A stretch of DNA of 38,310 bases, from assembly GCA_946415545.1 (NCBI GenBank), contig CAMKSY010000004.1:1-38310 (forward strand). The letters are read 5' to 3'. The position numbers and the translations under genes are program-made. The DNA is from an uncultured Pelosinus sp. GTDB taxonomy: Bacteria > Bacillota > Negativicutes > DSM-13327. Positions 1-7,664 of this stretch are shown piece after piece (the first letter of the stretch is position 1; the number at the start of each line of letters is the position of its first letter). Under the pieces are notes generated by a model. It had not been told where the DNA came from, searched no databases, and worked only from the letters and a program-made list of their open reading frames with translations.

Positions 1-1154
1 GCCCACGGCAAGTAGGTAAAACAACCATGCTTCAAAAACTAGCTGAGAAAGAAAACATAGGGCGAGAGTATGTTACACTGGACGATTTGACAGAGCGCCA
101 AATGGCGAAGAACGATCCCAAGATGTTCTTGCAAATCCACAAACCGCCAGTATTTATTGATGAAGTACAGTATGCACCAGAGCTATTTACCTATATCAAA
201 ATACACGTTGACCAAAACAAACGAGCTGGTGACTTTTGGTTAACTGGTTCGCAAGTATTCAAATTAATGGATGGAATGCAGGAATCACTTGCTGGACGTG
301 TTTGCCTACTACATATGGCTCCCATGTCGCAGGCGGAAATCTGCGGTGCTGCCACTGCACCTTTTGTGCTTGATTTGGAGCAGTTGTCACAGCGAGTAAA
401 AGAGCGTACCTCTATTGATACCCCTGCACTTTATGAACGTATATTCAAAGGCGGTATGCCTGCTCTTATCAGCGGGCAGTATAGCGATTATCGATCAGTT
501 TATTCCAGTTACATCAGTACTTATATAGACCGTGATGTAAAAGAGCTTTCCGGTTCTATAGATTCGCTCAAGTTTATGGATTTCATCACTGCTGCTGCGG
601 CTTTGTGCGGACAGATGATCAACTATAAGACTATTGCTGACGCTGCTAGTATTGACCAGATGACCGCTAAGAAATGGCTAGGAATTTTAGAGAGACTGGG
701 TATAATATTTTACCTCCACCCATATTCTAACAATATGCTTAAACGCATGGTAACTAAACCAAAGCTCTATTTCTATGACTGCGGGTTGGTGGCATACCTG
801 ACCAAATGGAGTAACAGTGATACCTTGATGAACGGTGCCATGAGTGGTGCGATTCTTGAAAATTTTGTGGTATCTGAGCTTGTCAAGAGCTATCAGAATT
901 GCGGCTGGGAAGCCTTTATTTATTACTATCGGGATAAGGATACTAAGGAAATTGATATTCTACTAGAGGATAGCGGCAAGCTGTACCCTATGGAAATCAA
1001 GAAAACTGCCACTCCACAAAAGCAACTTACTCGTGTGTTTGGCGTGATTGACAAGGCTACTTTAGAACGTGGTACAGGAGCTGTGCTTTGTACAACGGAT
1101 AGGCTGTCGGCATTTGATAGCCAAAATTTGATTGTACCTATTTGGGGGATATAA
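1..1154 (+). CDS. AAA ATPase with C-terminal DUF4143 domain, 5' end cut by window
   Basis: The reading frame is open from position 3 and already encodes PRQVGKTT, the Walker A loop, just before the first ATG at 27, so the true start lies upstream of the window. VFIDEVQYAPEL is the Walker B region. The C-terminal third carries the DUF4143 nuclease-like fold with the KEIDILLE and PMEIKKT motifs, resembling the D and ExK residues of PD-(D/E)XK enzymes. Family members are widespread ATPases of unknown cellular role, common in accessory DNA. A strong hairpin follows the stop codon directly. A second member of the same broad family lies on the opposite strand at 3264-4472 but is only distantly similar, so this is not a recent duplicate. 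Confidence 0.85.
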   Translation, partial: PRQVGKTTMLQKLAEKENIGREYVTLDDLTERQMAKNDPKMFLQIHKPPVFIDEVQYAPELFTYIKIHVDQNKRAGDFWLTGSQVFKLMDGMQESLAGRVCLLHMAPMSQAEICGAATAPFVLDLEQLSQRVKERTSIDTPALYERIFKGGMPALISGQYSDYRSVYSSYISTYIDRDVKELSGSIDSLKFMDFITAAAALCGQMINYKTIADAASIDQMTAKKWLGILERLGIIFYLHPYSNNMLKRMVTKPKLYFYDCGLVAYLTKWSNSDTLMNGAMSGAILENFVVSELVKSYQNCGWEAFIYYYRDKDTKEIDILLEDSGKLYPMEIKKTATPQKQLTRVFGVIDKATLERGTGAVLCTTDRLSAFDSQNLIVPIWGI

Positions 1155-1156
1155 AT

Positions 1157-1201
1157 AAAAATGCCTTTGGCCGTTACCTAGGTAACGACTAAAGGCATTT
1201 T
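1157..1201. terminator. Hairpin terminator shared by convergent genes
   Basis: AAATGCCTTT and AAAGGCATTT form the outer arms and CGTTACC/GGTAACG the inner arms, with T residues on both sides. It starts three bases after the ATPase stop and can also act on the minus strand, behind the PIN-gene cassette. The same hairpin recurs at 3167-3210 with 39 of 44 identical positions. Confidence 0.8.
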
Positions 1202-1284
1202 GTATTATTGGGACGATGAGGCTTACGTGAAGGCTCCGTTGGGGCAGCTTATCTTTACCAGTTATTCAATATAAAATTTTGTCA
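1158..1284. repeat. Direct repeat R1, copy A (terminator plus ATPase gene tail)
   Basis: This stretch matches 3167-3295: the hairpin first, then a diverged spacer, then TGAAG...GCTTATCT.TACCA.TTATTCAA. In copy B this sequence is the terminator and the last codons of the DUF4143 ATPase gene at 3264-4472. Copy A keeps the terminator and a few codons only. The two copies lie in the same orientation and enclose the XRE-ImmA-PIN cassette. Confidence 0.75.
1255..1284 (-). pseudogene. Remnant of the 3' end of a DUF4143 ATPase gene
   Basis: Read on the minus strand these bases encode Gln-Asn-Phe-Ile-Leu-Asn-Asn-Trp-stop, preceded by an in-frame TGA. The intact ATPase at 3264-4472 ends Phe-Leu-Leu-Asn-Asn-Trp-stop, followed by the same downstream sequence and hairpin. 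Nothing else of the gene is recognisable upstream, so this is the tail left after a duplication or a replacement. Confidence 0.6.
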
Positions 1285-1345
1285 GTCTGATATGGCATAA
1301 ATTTAAAACAACTTCTACAATATTTTTTCTTCAGCCTATATAATA

Positions 1346-1906
1346 TCACAGATCTACTGTGGATTTTGATGACACATTTCGCTTTTGTAGGTATTCAGAA
1401 AAAGTTGCGGTTGGCATCATTCTGCGTCGTTTAATCATATTACCCCATATTGTATTTCCAGTCGCCTCGTCAATAAATCCAGATTCTAAAGACATAGCTA
1501 AAATATCTGCTGTTGTCACATGATTCAAGGCATATTTATCTACGTACGACTTGATATCTTTCAAATTGTTGCTGGCAATTATACCACCATGAACTTTGGC
1601 TAAAGCGATTGCCGCCGCTTCACCTTTACCAATAATCTTTTCACCTTTCACTGGTGAAATCGTTAATTCATGATATAGTTTATATTCTTCTGTACTTGTT
1701 AATATCTCCCGAATACTAACGTCTCCACTTGCACTCAATTCTTCAATTTTAGTTTTTATGTGAGGTATACTTGGATGCGAAAGTTCATCAAAAACTTGCT
1801 TGGGAAGAATGACTCTTCCTGGATATAGTTTTAATAAAAGATTCTCCCGTCCAACCCATAAGAAAGCAGAAATACAATCTGTATCAAAAAACAACTGATC
1901 AGTCAT
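1346..1906 (-). CDS. PIN-domain ribonuclease, probable toxin
   Basis: The start is the ATG at 1906, with GAGGAG in front. It overlaps the end of the ImmA gene by eight bases, and a longer frame to 1936 has no better start. PIN acidic residues are visible: FFDTD near the N-terminus, FDEL about residue 37, GKGEAAAIALA in the middle and ASNNLKD after it. PIN proteins are Mg-dependent single-strand RNases, usually toxins of toxin-antitoxin pairs. Here the partners would be the XRE repressor and the ImmA-type protease encoded directly upstream in the same transcript. The C-terminus is basic (IKRRRMM). Target RNA cannot be told from the sequence. Confidence 0.8.
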   Translation of the reverse strand: MTDQLFFDTDCISAFLWVGRENLLLKLYPGRVILPKQVFDELSHPSIPHIKTKIEELSASGDVSIREILTSTEEYKLYHELTISPVKGEKIIGKGEAAAIALAKVHGGIIASNNLKDIKSYVDKYALNHVTTADILAMSLESGFIDEATGNTIWGNMIKRRRMMPTATFSEYLQKRNVSSKSTVDL

Positions 1907-2657
1907 AGTGCTCCTCAGCCTCATCATCCATGCCAAATACTATGTCACTACGAAATGCATCTAGCAAGAGTTCCTCATATTTCCCATTCGAAACTAGTCC
2001 ACGTTCATTGATTTGCTCTGCAAGAGTTATATATTGACCTAACGTATTATACTGCTTATCGGTTGGAGTTGGTGAATATAATTTAGCATCATATCCAAGC
2101 TTTTTGGCGGACAAAATAATATTTTTTTTCATTGTAGCGGCTTGATCTTTTAATAAATATCCATCCGTAATTAAACGCCATAAAGTAGCTTGCCTACTTA
2201 ATCCATAGTGTTGTTCTATTTTAACCACATCATTAAGTTCTATAGCACCCTTTTGCTTTTTAAGCTTGTTTTTAATAAAATCGGTCATTGATTCATAGGG
2301 TGCTAAAAAATACGAAGCAAAAATATCCGCTTCAATTTCTTGCGGATCTTTAACATTATCAATATCCTTAGCGCATACAACACTTTTAAATTGATCATGA
2401 AAATACAAATGACATAACTCATGGGCGGCCGTAAAACGTTGTCTTCCATAGCTCAAACTGGAATTAATTGCAATTATTTTATTACCATTATCTCGAATAC
2501 AAGCTCCACTAATCCGCTCACTCATCGGATAAAAGACGACAGTTAAGTCGTCCGCGCTCCCCAACAATGAAAAAATATCAATAGGTGAATATACATCTTC
2601 GCCAAGTTCTCTACGTAAACTTACTGCATCTGAGTTAATATCAATCCTATCTTTCAC
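1899..2657 (-). CDS. ImmA/IrrE-family zinc metallopeptidase
   Basis: HELCH at residues 79-83 is the HExxH zinc-binding and catalytic motif of the ImmA/IrrE (COG2856, DUF955) family, inside the typical FTAAHELCHLYFH context, with AQEIEADIFASYFLAP-like sequence further on supplying the third ligand region (EIEADIFA). The start is GTG at 2657; its ribosome site AAAGGAG lies within the last codons of the XRE gene, only two bases away. Family members cleave XRE-type repressors, as ImmA does with ImmR of ICEBs1 or PprI/IrrE with DdrO. The obvious substrate is the neighbouring XRE protein. The C-terminal 80 residues are not recognised. Confidence 0.85.
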   Translation of the reverse strand: MKDRIDINSDAVSLRRELGEDVYSPIDIFSLLGSADDLTVVFYPMSERISGACIRDNGNKIIAINSSLSYGRQRFTAAHELCHLYFHDQFKSVVCAKDIDNVKDPQEIEADIFASYFLAPYESMTDFIKNKLKKQKGAIELNDVVKIEQHYGLSRQATLWRLITDGYLLKDQAATMKKNIILSAKKLGYDAKLYSPTPTDKQYNTLGQYITLAEQINERGLVSNGKYEELLLDAFRSDIVFGMDDEAEEHYD

Positions 2658-2659
2658 TG

Positions 2660-2998
2660 TTACTCTCCTTTCAATAAAGATGACATGAATCTTAGATTTA
2701 ATGCCAATTTGTTCATAACAGCAATAGCCTCTAAGTCTGCTGCGTTAATTCCATTTGCACGCAATGCAAATGGAATTGGACAATATTCACTACTTTCACT
2801 AGTAAAAAACTCTATTGAGCAACCAAAAAGATTAGCAATTTTTTCGAGAATATCAGCACTAAATTGCCTTTCACCTTTTTCACATTTGGAAACATAACTT
2901 TGGTCGACATTCAAGTATTCAGCAAGTTGGCTCTGATTTAATCCACTCTGATCCCGTAAATCTTTAACTTTCTTTCCAACCAACTCAAAATTTAACAT
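2660..2998 (-). CDS. XRE-family helix-turn-helix repressor
   Basis: Residues 8-62 form a classic HTH_3 fold: LRDQSGLNQSQLAEYLNVDQ, then SYVSKCEKGERQFSADILEKIA. The start chosen is ATG 2998, eight bases after AGAGGAG; a GTG three codons earlier is too close to that site. It is the first gene of a three-gene operon with the protease and PIN genes. The promoter region carries a perfect inverted repeat, the natural candidate for its own operator. The C-terminal segment (PIPFALRANGINAADL) is typical of XRE partners of ImmA-type peptidases. Confidence 0.85.
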   Translation of the reverse strand: MLNFELVGKKVKDLRDQSGLNQSQLAEYLNVDQSYVSKCEKGERQFSADILEKIANLFGCSIEFFTSESSEYCPIPFALRANGINAADLEAIAVMNKLALNLRFMSSLLKGE

Positions 2999-3020
2999 GA
3001 CTATCACTCCTCTTGATAAT

Positions 3021-3078
3021 AGTATACCCTCCTTTTGTCATAAATTCAACAAAATACTGTTATTAAATTATGACAAAA
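3021..3078 (-). promoter_or_regulatory. Promoter and inverted-repeat operator of the XRE-ImmA-PIN operon
   Basis: On the minus strand TTGAAT (3044-3049) and TATACT (3021-3026) are separated by exactly 17 bases, a good housekeeping promoter. TTTTGTCATAA at 3033-3043 and TTATGACAAAA at 3068-3078 are perfect 11-base inverted repeats 24 bases apart: one half-site lies in the spacer, the other upstream of the -35 box. Binding of the XRE protein to both would cover the promoter. Confidence 0.7.
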
Positions 3079-3166
3079 TTAATAAATTCTGAACGTACCC
3101 CTTCATCATTTGCTTCTCTAAGATATATCTCCGTTTCGATCTCCACATTCTGTCCTAGTAAAAGAT

Positions 3167-3212
3167 AAAATGCCTTTGGTCGTTACTTCGGCAATGACTA
3201 AAGGCATTTTTT
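3167..3212 (-). terminator. Hairpin terminator behind the DUF4143 ATPase gene
   Basis: AAAATGCCTTT/AAAGGCATTTT arms with a T run; second copy of the hairpin at 1157-1201. It lies about 50 bases beyond the ATPase stop codon. Confidence 0.75.
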
Positions 3213-3295
3213 ATTGTTTTGATAATATACTTTATATGAAGACCCTGTTTGTAAGGCTTATCTCTACCAATTATTCAACAAAAAATCTTTGACAT
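3167..3295. repeat. Direct repeat R1, copy B
   Basis: Partner of 1158-1284. This copy includes the real 3' end of the ATPase gene (stop at 3264-3266) together with its terminator, so it is the probable parent copy. Confidence 0.75.
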
Positions 3296-4472
3296 TCAAA
3301 TGGATTATTCCCTTTTGAGACATGTCAACATCATCCATACTGACCACAAACTTAGGAAAGTTATCTTCAATTTGAAGCAGATTACCAAATTCTCGTTCCT
3401 GTGTTTTTTTATCAGTTAAAAGATAAGCAACTTGAACATAGACGATTTTCCCTTGCTTCTCGGCAACAAAATCAATTTCCTTTGTGTCAAGTTTACCTAC
3501 ATAAACATCATACCCACGCCGCCGAAGTTCTAAATATACAATATTTTCAAGTGTTTGTGATATATCATCCTGCTTATATCCTAATACAGCGTGCTTAAAT
3601 GCGTTGTCCGCTAAATAAAACTTCTCTTTCGTTTTCAAACTCTCTCTGCCTTGTAAATCCTGACGTGAACATCTATTTAAGATATAGGCACTTTCCAGTT
3701 TTGAAAGGTAATTATAGACTGTTTCTACATCAATGCTGCGGCTTTGGCTTGTCAAAAAAACTTTTATCGAATTTGCTGAAAAAGTATTGCCAACGTTATC
3801 AAAAGCGTACTTCACAATACGCTCTAGCTGGTCAACCTTCCGAATTTGATTGCGCTTAACAATGTCAGTAAAAATGGCAGTGTTGTAAATATCCTTCACG
3901 ATTGTATAAGCTTCGTCCAGTGTAAGCGTTGTAAGATGAACAGCAGGAAAACCGCCATACTCAATATATCTTAAAAGTTCCTTGGAGACGTCTTGCAACT
4001 CACCGTATGCTTTCCTAAAGTCTAAATACTCAGCAAAGGAAAGCGGATATACGCGAAACGAAACATACCGCCCTGTCAAATAGGTCGATATTTCCGAGGA
4101 CATCATTTTAGAATTAGACCCTGTAACAAAAATATCAACATTGTATTCACCTTCCTCCATGAAGGTATTAACCAGCCGTTCCCAATGTTCTATTTCTTGA
4201 ATCTCATCCAAAAATAAATACGTGCGTTCATTCTGAACAAGTTTACCTTTGATGATCTCAAATACTTGTTTCGCATTTGCATTCTGCCATTCCAATGTAT
4301 CAAAGTTAAAACGTACTATACAGTTTTCAGCTATTCCCCTTTTTTTAAGTTCTTCCATGAGCAGCAGCATAATGGTTGACTTTCCACAGCGGCGAACCCC
4401 AGTTAGAATCTTTACTAACGGCATATCAATAAATGGTGTGATTTGGTCAATATAAGATTGCCTCATAAGCAT
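3264..4472 (-). CDS. AAA ATPase with C-terminal DUF4143 domain
   Basis: GVRRCGKST at residues 25-33 is Walker A and YLFLDEIQE is Walker B; FVTGSNSKMMSSEISTYLTGR follows the pattern of the sensor region. The C-terminal DUF4143 part holds KEIDFVAEKQGK and YVQVAYLL, the remains of a PD-(D/E)XK-like core. The ATG at 4472 has AAGGGGGTGG in front; an upstream in-frame start at 4523 has no ribosome site and encodes an unlikely leader. About 400 residues is normal for the family. Function is unknown; such genes are usually solitary and frequently shared between genomes. Its 3' end is duplicated at 1158-1284. Confidence 0.85.
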   Translation of the reverse strand: MLMRQSYIDQITPFIDMPLVKILTGVRRCGKSTIMLLLMEELKKRGIAENCIVRFNFDTLEWQNANAKQVFEIIKGKLVQNERTYLFLDEIQEIEHWERLVNTFMEEGEYNVDIFVTGSNSKMMSSEISTYLTGRYVSFRVYPLSFAEYLDFRKAYGELQDVSKELLRYIEYGGFPAVHLTTLTLDEAYTIVKDIYNTAIFTDIVKRNQIRKVDQLERIVKYAFDNVGNTFSANSIKVFLTSQSRSIDVETVYNYLSKLESAYILNRCSRQDLQGRESLKTKEKFYLADNAFKHAVLGYKQDDISQTLENIVYLELRRRGYDVYVGKLDTKEIDFVAEKQGKIVYVQVAYLLTDKKTQEREFGNLLQIEDNFPKFVVSMDDVDMSQKGIIHLNVKDFLLNNW

Positions 4473-4736
4473 AGTCACCACCCCCTTGCAAGCAATATAA
4501 TCTAAACAATATAAAAAAATCAATACTTTTTGTGGTTATAACCTAAATATATTTTAATACTAATATTGATAAATTTCATCAGTATAGGCAACAAGGTCTG
4601 CCATTTTCTAGTCTGCCAACTTTATTATTCTTCAATTAAATAGGAATATAAATTTTTAAGATCCTTTATATTGTACCGCTTATTAATAATTACAAGCAAC
4701 ACGCATTAAGCTCTGCGAACACTTCTGGCTAGACTT

Positions 4737-5984
4737 TCAATATTTTCTTGCTTTTTTGCTCTTTTTCTTACGTTCATCAAAATAGTCTTCAAAAATTTGA
4801 AGATCTATTTCCTCTTGTTGTTTTTTCCAGAGTTCATCTTCAATTCTTCTATCATAAGCATTGAGAAGATTTGGGATTCGCTGTATATTCCATTCTCTTG
4901 GGATAGTGACAGGATTAATATTTATATAATCTAAATCCCTTAATGTCCGCCTGAAAGTTTCCAATTCTTCCCCTTGAAGTGTAGCTCTTACCTTATATAT
5001 TCCTCGAAACTGGTTGATTCTTCGTAGTTCCATGATGAGCCTTGCTTCTTTTTTTTTCGAAAAATGCTGTAATTGCACCTGTCTTATGGCTTCGTTCAAG
5101 GTGAAATAATCACCTCTCCTTATAACCTTATTAAAATACTTCCTAATGATCTCCTTGCAAAAATCTTCTGACAACATCTCCCGTATTACATCAGACTCAG
5201 ATAGTTCCTGTTTTCTTTTTATATCCCTTGATAATAAATATGTTTTTAAATACTTACACTGTACCTCGAAACGAATGAGCTTTTGCGAAGCTTCTAAATC
5301 AGGACAGTCATTGAATTCTTCTTTTAACTGTTTATGTTTCCGGTAGCAGTTGATGGTAACAGATTTACTCTCCAAATAGAAACTGCTTTTAGCGCTATCG
5401 TTATCATCTACCCACTCAGAATAATGTGTCGGAATATTGCCACGTTTTATAAGATAAATCATCTGCTCTGCTGTACATGGAATTTTCAATTCGCTTAGGT
5501 CAAAATTGACACAATAATCTGGCCTATTCATCGAATAATGACTATATTCCCCCAATATGGGAGAGATTTTTTTTGCTTCATTGTTAAATAAAGCTTCGGC
5601 ACTCTCTAGATAATCCACAGTAGCAGCTGACAAATAGTCCTTTTCACCTGTCAGTATTTTAGGATTGATAGTAGCTTTGATACTACACGGTTTATCAACT
5701 TCACCTCGCTTAATAAATCCAGGAGAAATATTGCTATACCTCAATAGCCACAGAATTCCTTTGCTTTCAGGATAGTGTGCAATATAGTAGTCTGGAAAAG
5801 TCGAATATAGCCACTTAGTAAATTCGTCTGAGTGACCTGAAGATTTAAGTTTACGAATTTGAAAAAATTTAATATCTTTTGTTTCTGCGTAACTCTCAAA
5901 ATCCTCAATTAATTTTAACGCTTCTTTTTTGGTTAATGTCTTAACGATGGTTACTGTATGAAATCCTCTCGATGTTTTTTTCAT
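4737..5984 (-). CDS. Possible plasmid/phage-type replication initiation protein
   Basis: A 415-residue protein with no motif I can assign firmly. The central block (YCVNFDLSELKIP, then SVTINCYRKHKQL, then LIRFEVQCKYLK) follows the order seen in filamentous-phage gene II/X and related plasmid Rep proteins, where a beta-sheet core is marked by INxYxK and LRFEV segments. The C-terminus is strongly basic (FDERKKKSKKARKY). I cannot point to a catalytic tyrosine or an HUH metal site, so the assignment stays tentative. The start ATG follows GGCAGG by eight bases. A resolvase remnant lies upstream, consistent with old plasmid or element DNA. It could equally be an uncharacterised phage protein. Confidence 0.4.
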   Translation of the reverse strand: MKKTSRGFHTVTIVKTLTKKEALKLIEDFESYAETKDIKFFQIRKLKSSGHSDEFTKWLYSTFPDYYIAHYPESKGILWLLRYSNISPGFIKRGEVDKPCSIKATINPKILTGEKDYLSAATVDYLESAEALFNNEAKKISPILGEYSHYSMNRPDYCVNFDLSELKIPCTAEQMIYLIKRGNIPTHYSEWVDDNDSAKSSFYLESKSVTINCYRKHKQLKEEFNDCPDLEASQKLIRFEVQCKYLKTYLLSRDIKRKQELSESDVIREMLSEDFCKEIIRKYFNKVIRRGDYFTLNEAIRQVQLQHFSKKKEARLIMELRRINQFRGIYKVRATLQGEELETFRRTLRDLDYININPVTIPREWNIQRIPNLLNAYDRRIEDELWKKQQEEIDLQIFEDYFDERKKKSKKARKY

Positions 5985-6208
5985 ATAACATACCTGCCTT
6001 CCATATTATTAAGCCTTGGCTTCGACTTAATGATTATGTAAAGTACAAGACTATATGTTATTAGTAATATGAAATTTATAGTAATAGTAGAGATGAAAAT
6101 ATATGCTTCTCTACGGGAACTATACGTAGCACAGACGAATTTTGAGTTTAAAAGATATTTACAGAAACTGCGTGTGTAATTTTTACAATAATAGTAAAAA
6201 ACAAGCAT
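5981..6208 (-). CDS. Possible small membrane protein upstream of the Rep-like gene
   Basis: A 75-codon frame whose stop overlaps the start of the next gene by four bases. One hydrophobic helix is predicted by eye (ISTITINFILLITYSLVLYI), preceded by a basic, cysteine-containing N-terminus. An AGGGA six bases before the ATG could serve as ribosome site. The DNA is very AT-rich and a chance frame is possible. Confidence 0.25.
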   Translation of the reverse strand: MLVFYYYCKNYTRSFCKYLLNSKFVCATYSSRREAYIFISTITINFILLITYSLVLYIIIKSKPRLNNMEGRYVI

Positions 6209-6514
6209 TTACAATCCCTGTATTCATATTAAATACGAATAAACTTGAAATGAATAAAACATAGCTTCTTATACTAAATTAACGCCTGATATTCATTAAC
6301 TGTGATTGATGCAATACAGTAATATTTCAAACACAAGAGCTTATTACCAATAAACATGTAGTTGCTGGCAATGCTGATATAGATGGTACAAGTGGTATTG
6401 TATAGATTTCGAATTACGAATACTATGAAAAAATACAGTAGCCTCCGTGACTACTGTAATACATTATTTTAATTGGATAATCCAGTAATTTCAGAGTTGC
6501 AGCATTGAGAAATT
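6209..6514. other. Intergenic DNA with a possible decayed coding stretch
   Basis: No complete gene is visible. On the plus strand about 6318-6405 a short frame ending at TAG encodes TQELITNKHVVAGNADIDGT, which reads like the tail of a protein but has no start. The rest is AT-rich. It lies beside two other gene remnants, so decay of mobile DNA is likely. Confidence 0.3.
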
Positions 6515-6658
6515 ACAATATTTCTCTTTCTTTAAGACTTTCAAATTGTCTTTTGCGAATAATATGGTCAAGAATACCACTATCCAGTAGCTTACCTGCT
6601 TCGACTATTTTTTTGGTAATAGCAATATCTTCTTAACTTGGCACAATATCACTGCTGG
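6515..6658 (-). pseudogene. radC: radC remnant (C-terminal end)
   Basis: The minus strand encodes Ser-Asp-Ile-Val-Pro-Ser-stop-Glu-Asp-Ile-Ala, then ITKKIVEAGKLLDSGILDH, then SLKEREIL. This is the end of a JAB/MPN-domain RadC protein and parallels SSDASPSDEDILLTKKLVE and SLKEQGNM in the intact gene at 7665-8267. An in-frame TAA replaces a residue in the PSxED motif and the whole N-terminal part is gone. The fragment begins within the last codons of the resolvase gene, so a deletion probably joined the two. Confidence 0.75.
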
Positions 6659-7206
6659 AATAAATTCCTTACTTTCCGATAAAACGTAGACGATTTCATG
6701 TTTAACCTTTGCATAGCCTCAACCGCCGTCATGTCACCAGATTTCCATCTAGTCACGACCTTATCAAATTCAGGATGTACTATAGGCTTACGCCCCTTGT
6801 ATTTCCCTTGTTCTTTGGCAATAGCGATTCCCTCCTGCTGGCGTAGCAGGATGTACTCGCGTTCCAATTCTGCTACAGCTCCAAAGATTGTCAGCATAAA
6901 TCTACCAGTCGGAGTTGTCGTATCGATGGCTTCTTTCTTAGAAATAAATTCAACCTGCTTGGCAGTAAGTTAGGCGATGAGGTCAAGTAAGTCACGTGTG
7001 TTGCGAGCGAAGCGGCTGATGGATTCGACAATAACAGTATCACCCTGCCGAACATAGGTGAGCATCCTTTTTAGTTCCGGTCTATCGGTATTTTTACCAC
7101 TGGCTTTATCAATGAAAAGTTCATCAACACCAAACTCTTTTAATAGAACCTCTTGACGAATCGTATTTTGCTCTGCTGTGCTTACGCGAATATATCCTAT
7201 TTTCAT
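6649..7206 (-). pseudogene. Serine resolvase/invertase gene broken by one nonsense codon
   Basis: The start ATG at 7206 follows GGAGGG. The N-terminal part encodes MKIGYIRVSTAEQNT with the catalytic serine in the RVS motif, then ESISRFARNTRDLLDLIA and a TAA at 6970-6972. The same frame continues with LTAKQVEFISKKEAID, GRFMLTIFGAVAELERE and a C-terminal HTH ending VRNLFQQ. Family members read Leu-Ile-Ala-Glu-Leu here, so a single GAA to TAA change explains the stop. Apart from that the roughly 185-residue protein is complete and related to Tn3-type resolvases and Pin/Hin invertases. The Cys-free catalytic core would be lost with truncation at the helix E region, so activity is unlikely without read-through. 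Confidence 0.85.
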
Positions 7207-7232
7207 ACAAATCCCTCCATAAAAATAAGCCA

Positions 7233-7248
7233 TTAGGCTACAGCCTAA
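7233..7248. repeat. Perfect palindrome upstream of the resolvase gene
   Basis: TTAGGCT-AC-AGCCTAA, two seven-base arms around a two-base centre, 27 bases before the resolvase start. Serine resolvases act at inverted repeats with a two-base crossover near their own gene, so this may be a subsite I or an operator. Confidence 0.4.
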
Positions 7249-7476
7249 CAGCATATTGAAAAAGTGTCCCAATAGAGTTGTTATTGGATTTTTGGCATGT
7301 GCCATTAGTAAAGACAACCCTATTGGTAAAATGATTGAAAATTTTTATTTGTTTCACACTATTATAATCCGCAAGATAAAGCTTGTCCCCCAATTTAATC
7401 TCCTCATATCTTTTACTGTCAAAATAATATATTATGATAGGTATAAATGGAAATAACTATATGGGAGGATATTATT

Positions 7477-7617
7477 TTGAAATTTATCATATTTCGAGAA
7501 AAAAAGCTTCCTGTAGTCTTAGCCAGAAGACTTTTAACTACAGCCAGCTATGTAGTGCCTCTTAACAAATTTTATAGAGATCTTTATTTAGCCCTAGCAA
7601 CTCAAGATAAAAAATAG
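7477..7617 (+). CDS. Small 46-residue protein, unknown
   Basis: A TTG start is preceded by GGGAGG at eight bases spacing and the frame runs to TAG at 7615-7617, directly into a terminator. The product begins MKFIIFREKKLPVVLARRL and ends in YLALATQDKK; it is basic at the N-terminus, amphipathic in the middle and has no Cys or signal peptide. TATGAT at about 7433 could be a -10 box. The combination of ribosome site, frame and terminator makes it believable as a gene, but I recognise no family. Confidence 0.5.
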   Translation: MKFIIFREKKLPVVLARRLLTTASYVVPLNKFYRDLYLALATQDKK

Positions 7618-7642
7618 ACGGATTAACCCATCTATTTTTTTA
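7609..7642. terminator. Bidirectional terminator between the 46-residue gene and radC
   Basis: AAAAATAGA-GG ... CC-TCTATTTTTTT hairpin with T runs on both strands, placed between two convergent genes. Confidence 0.75.
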
Positions 7643-7664
7643 TAATAATATTTCAATCTGTAAA

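Noticed and set aside
6318-6405. Possible protein tail TQELITNKHVVAGNADIDGT
   Set aside because: No start, no ribosome site and too short to assign; noted only as intergenic content.
6649-7206. Resolvase as the recombinase of the proposed skin element
   Set aside because: It is a small resolvase/invertase type with a nonsense codon; skin excision uses large serine recombinases next to the attachment site.
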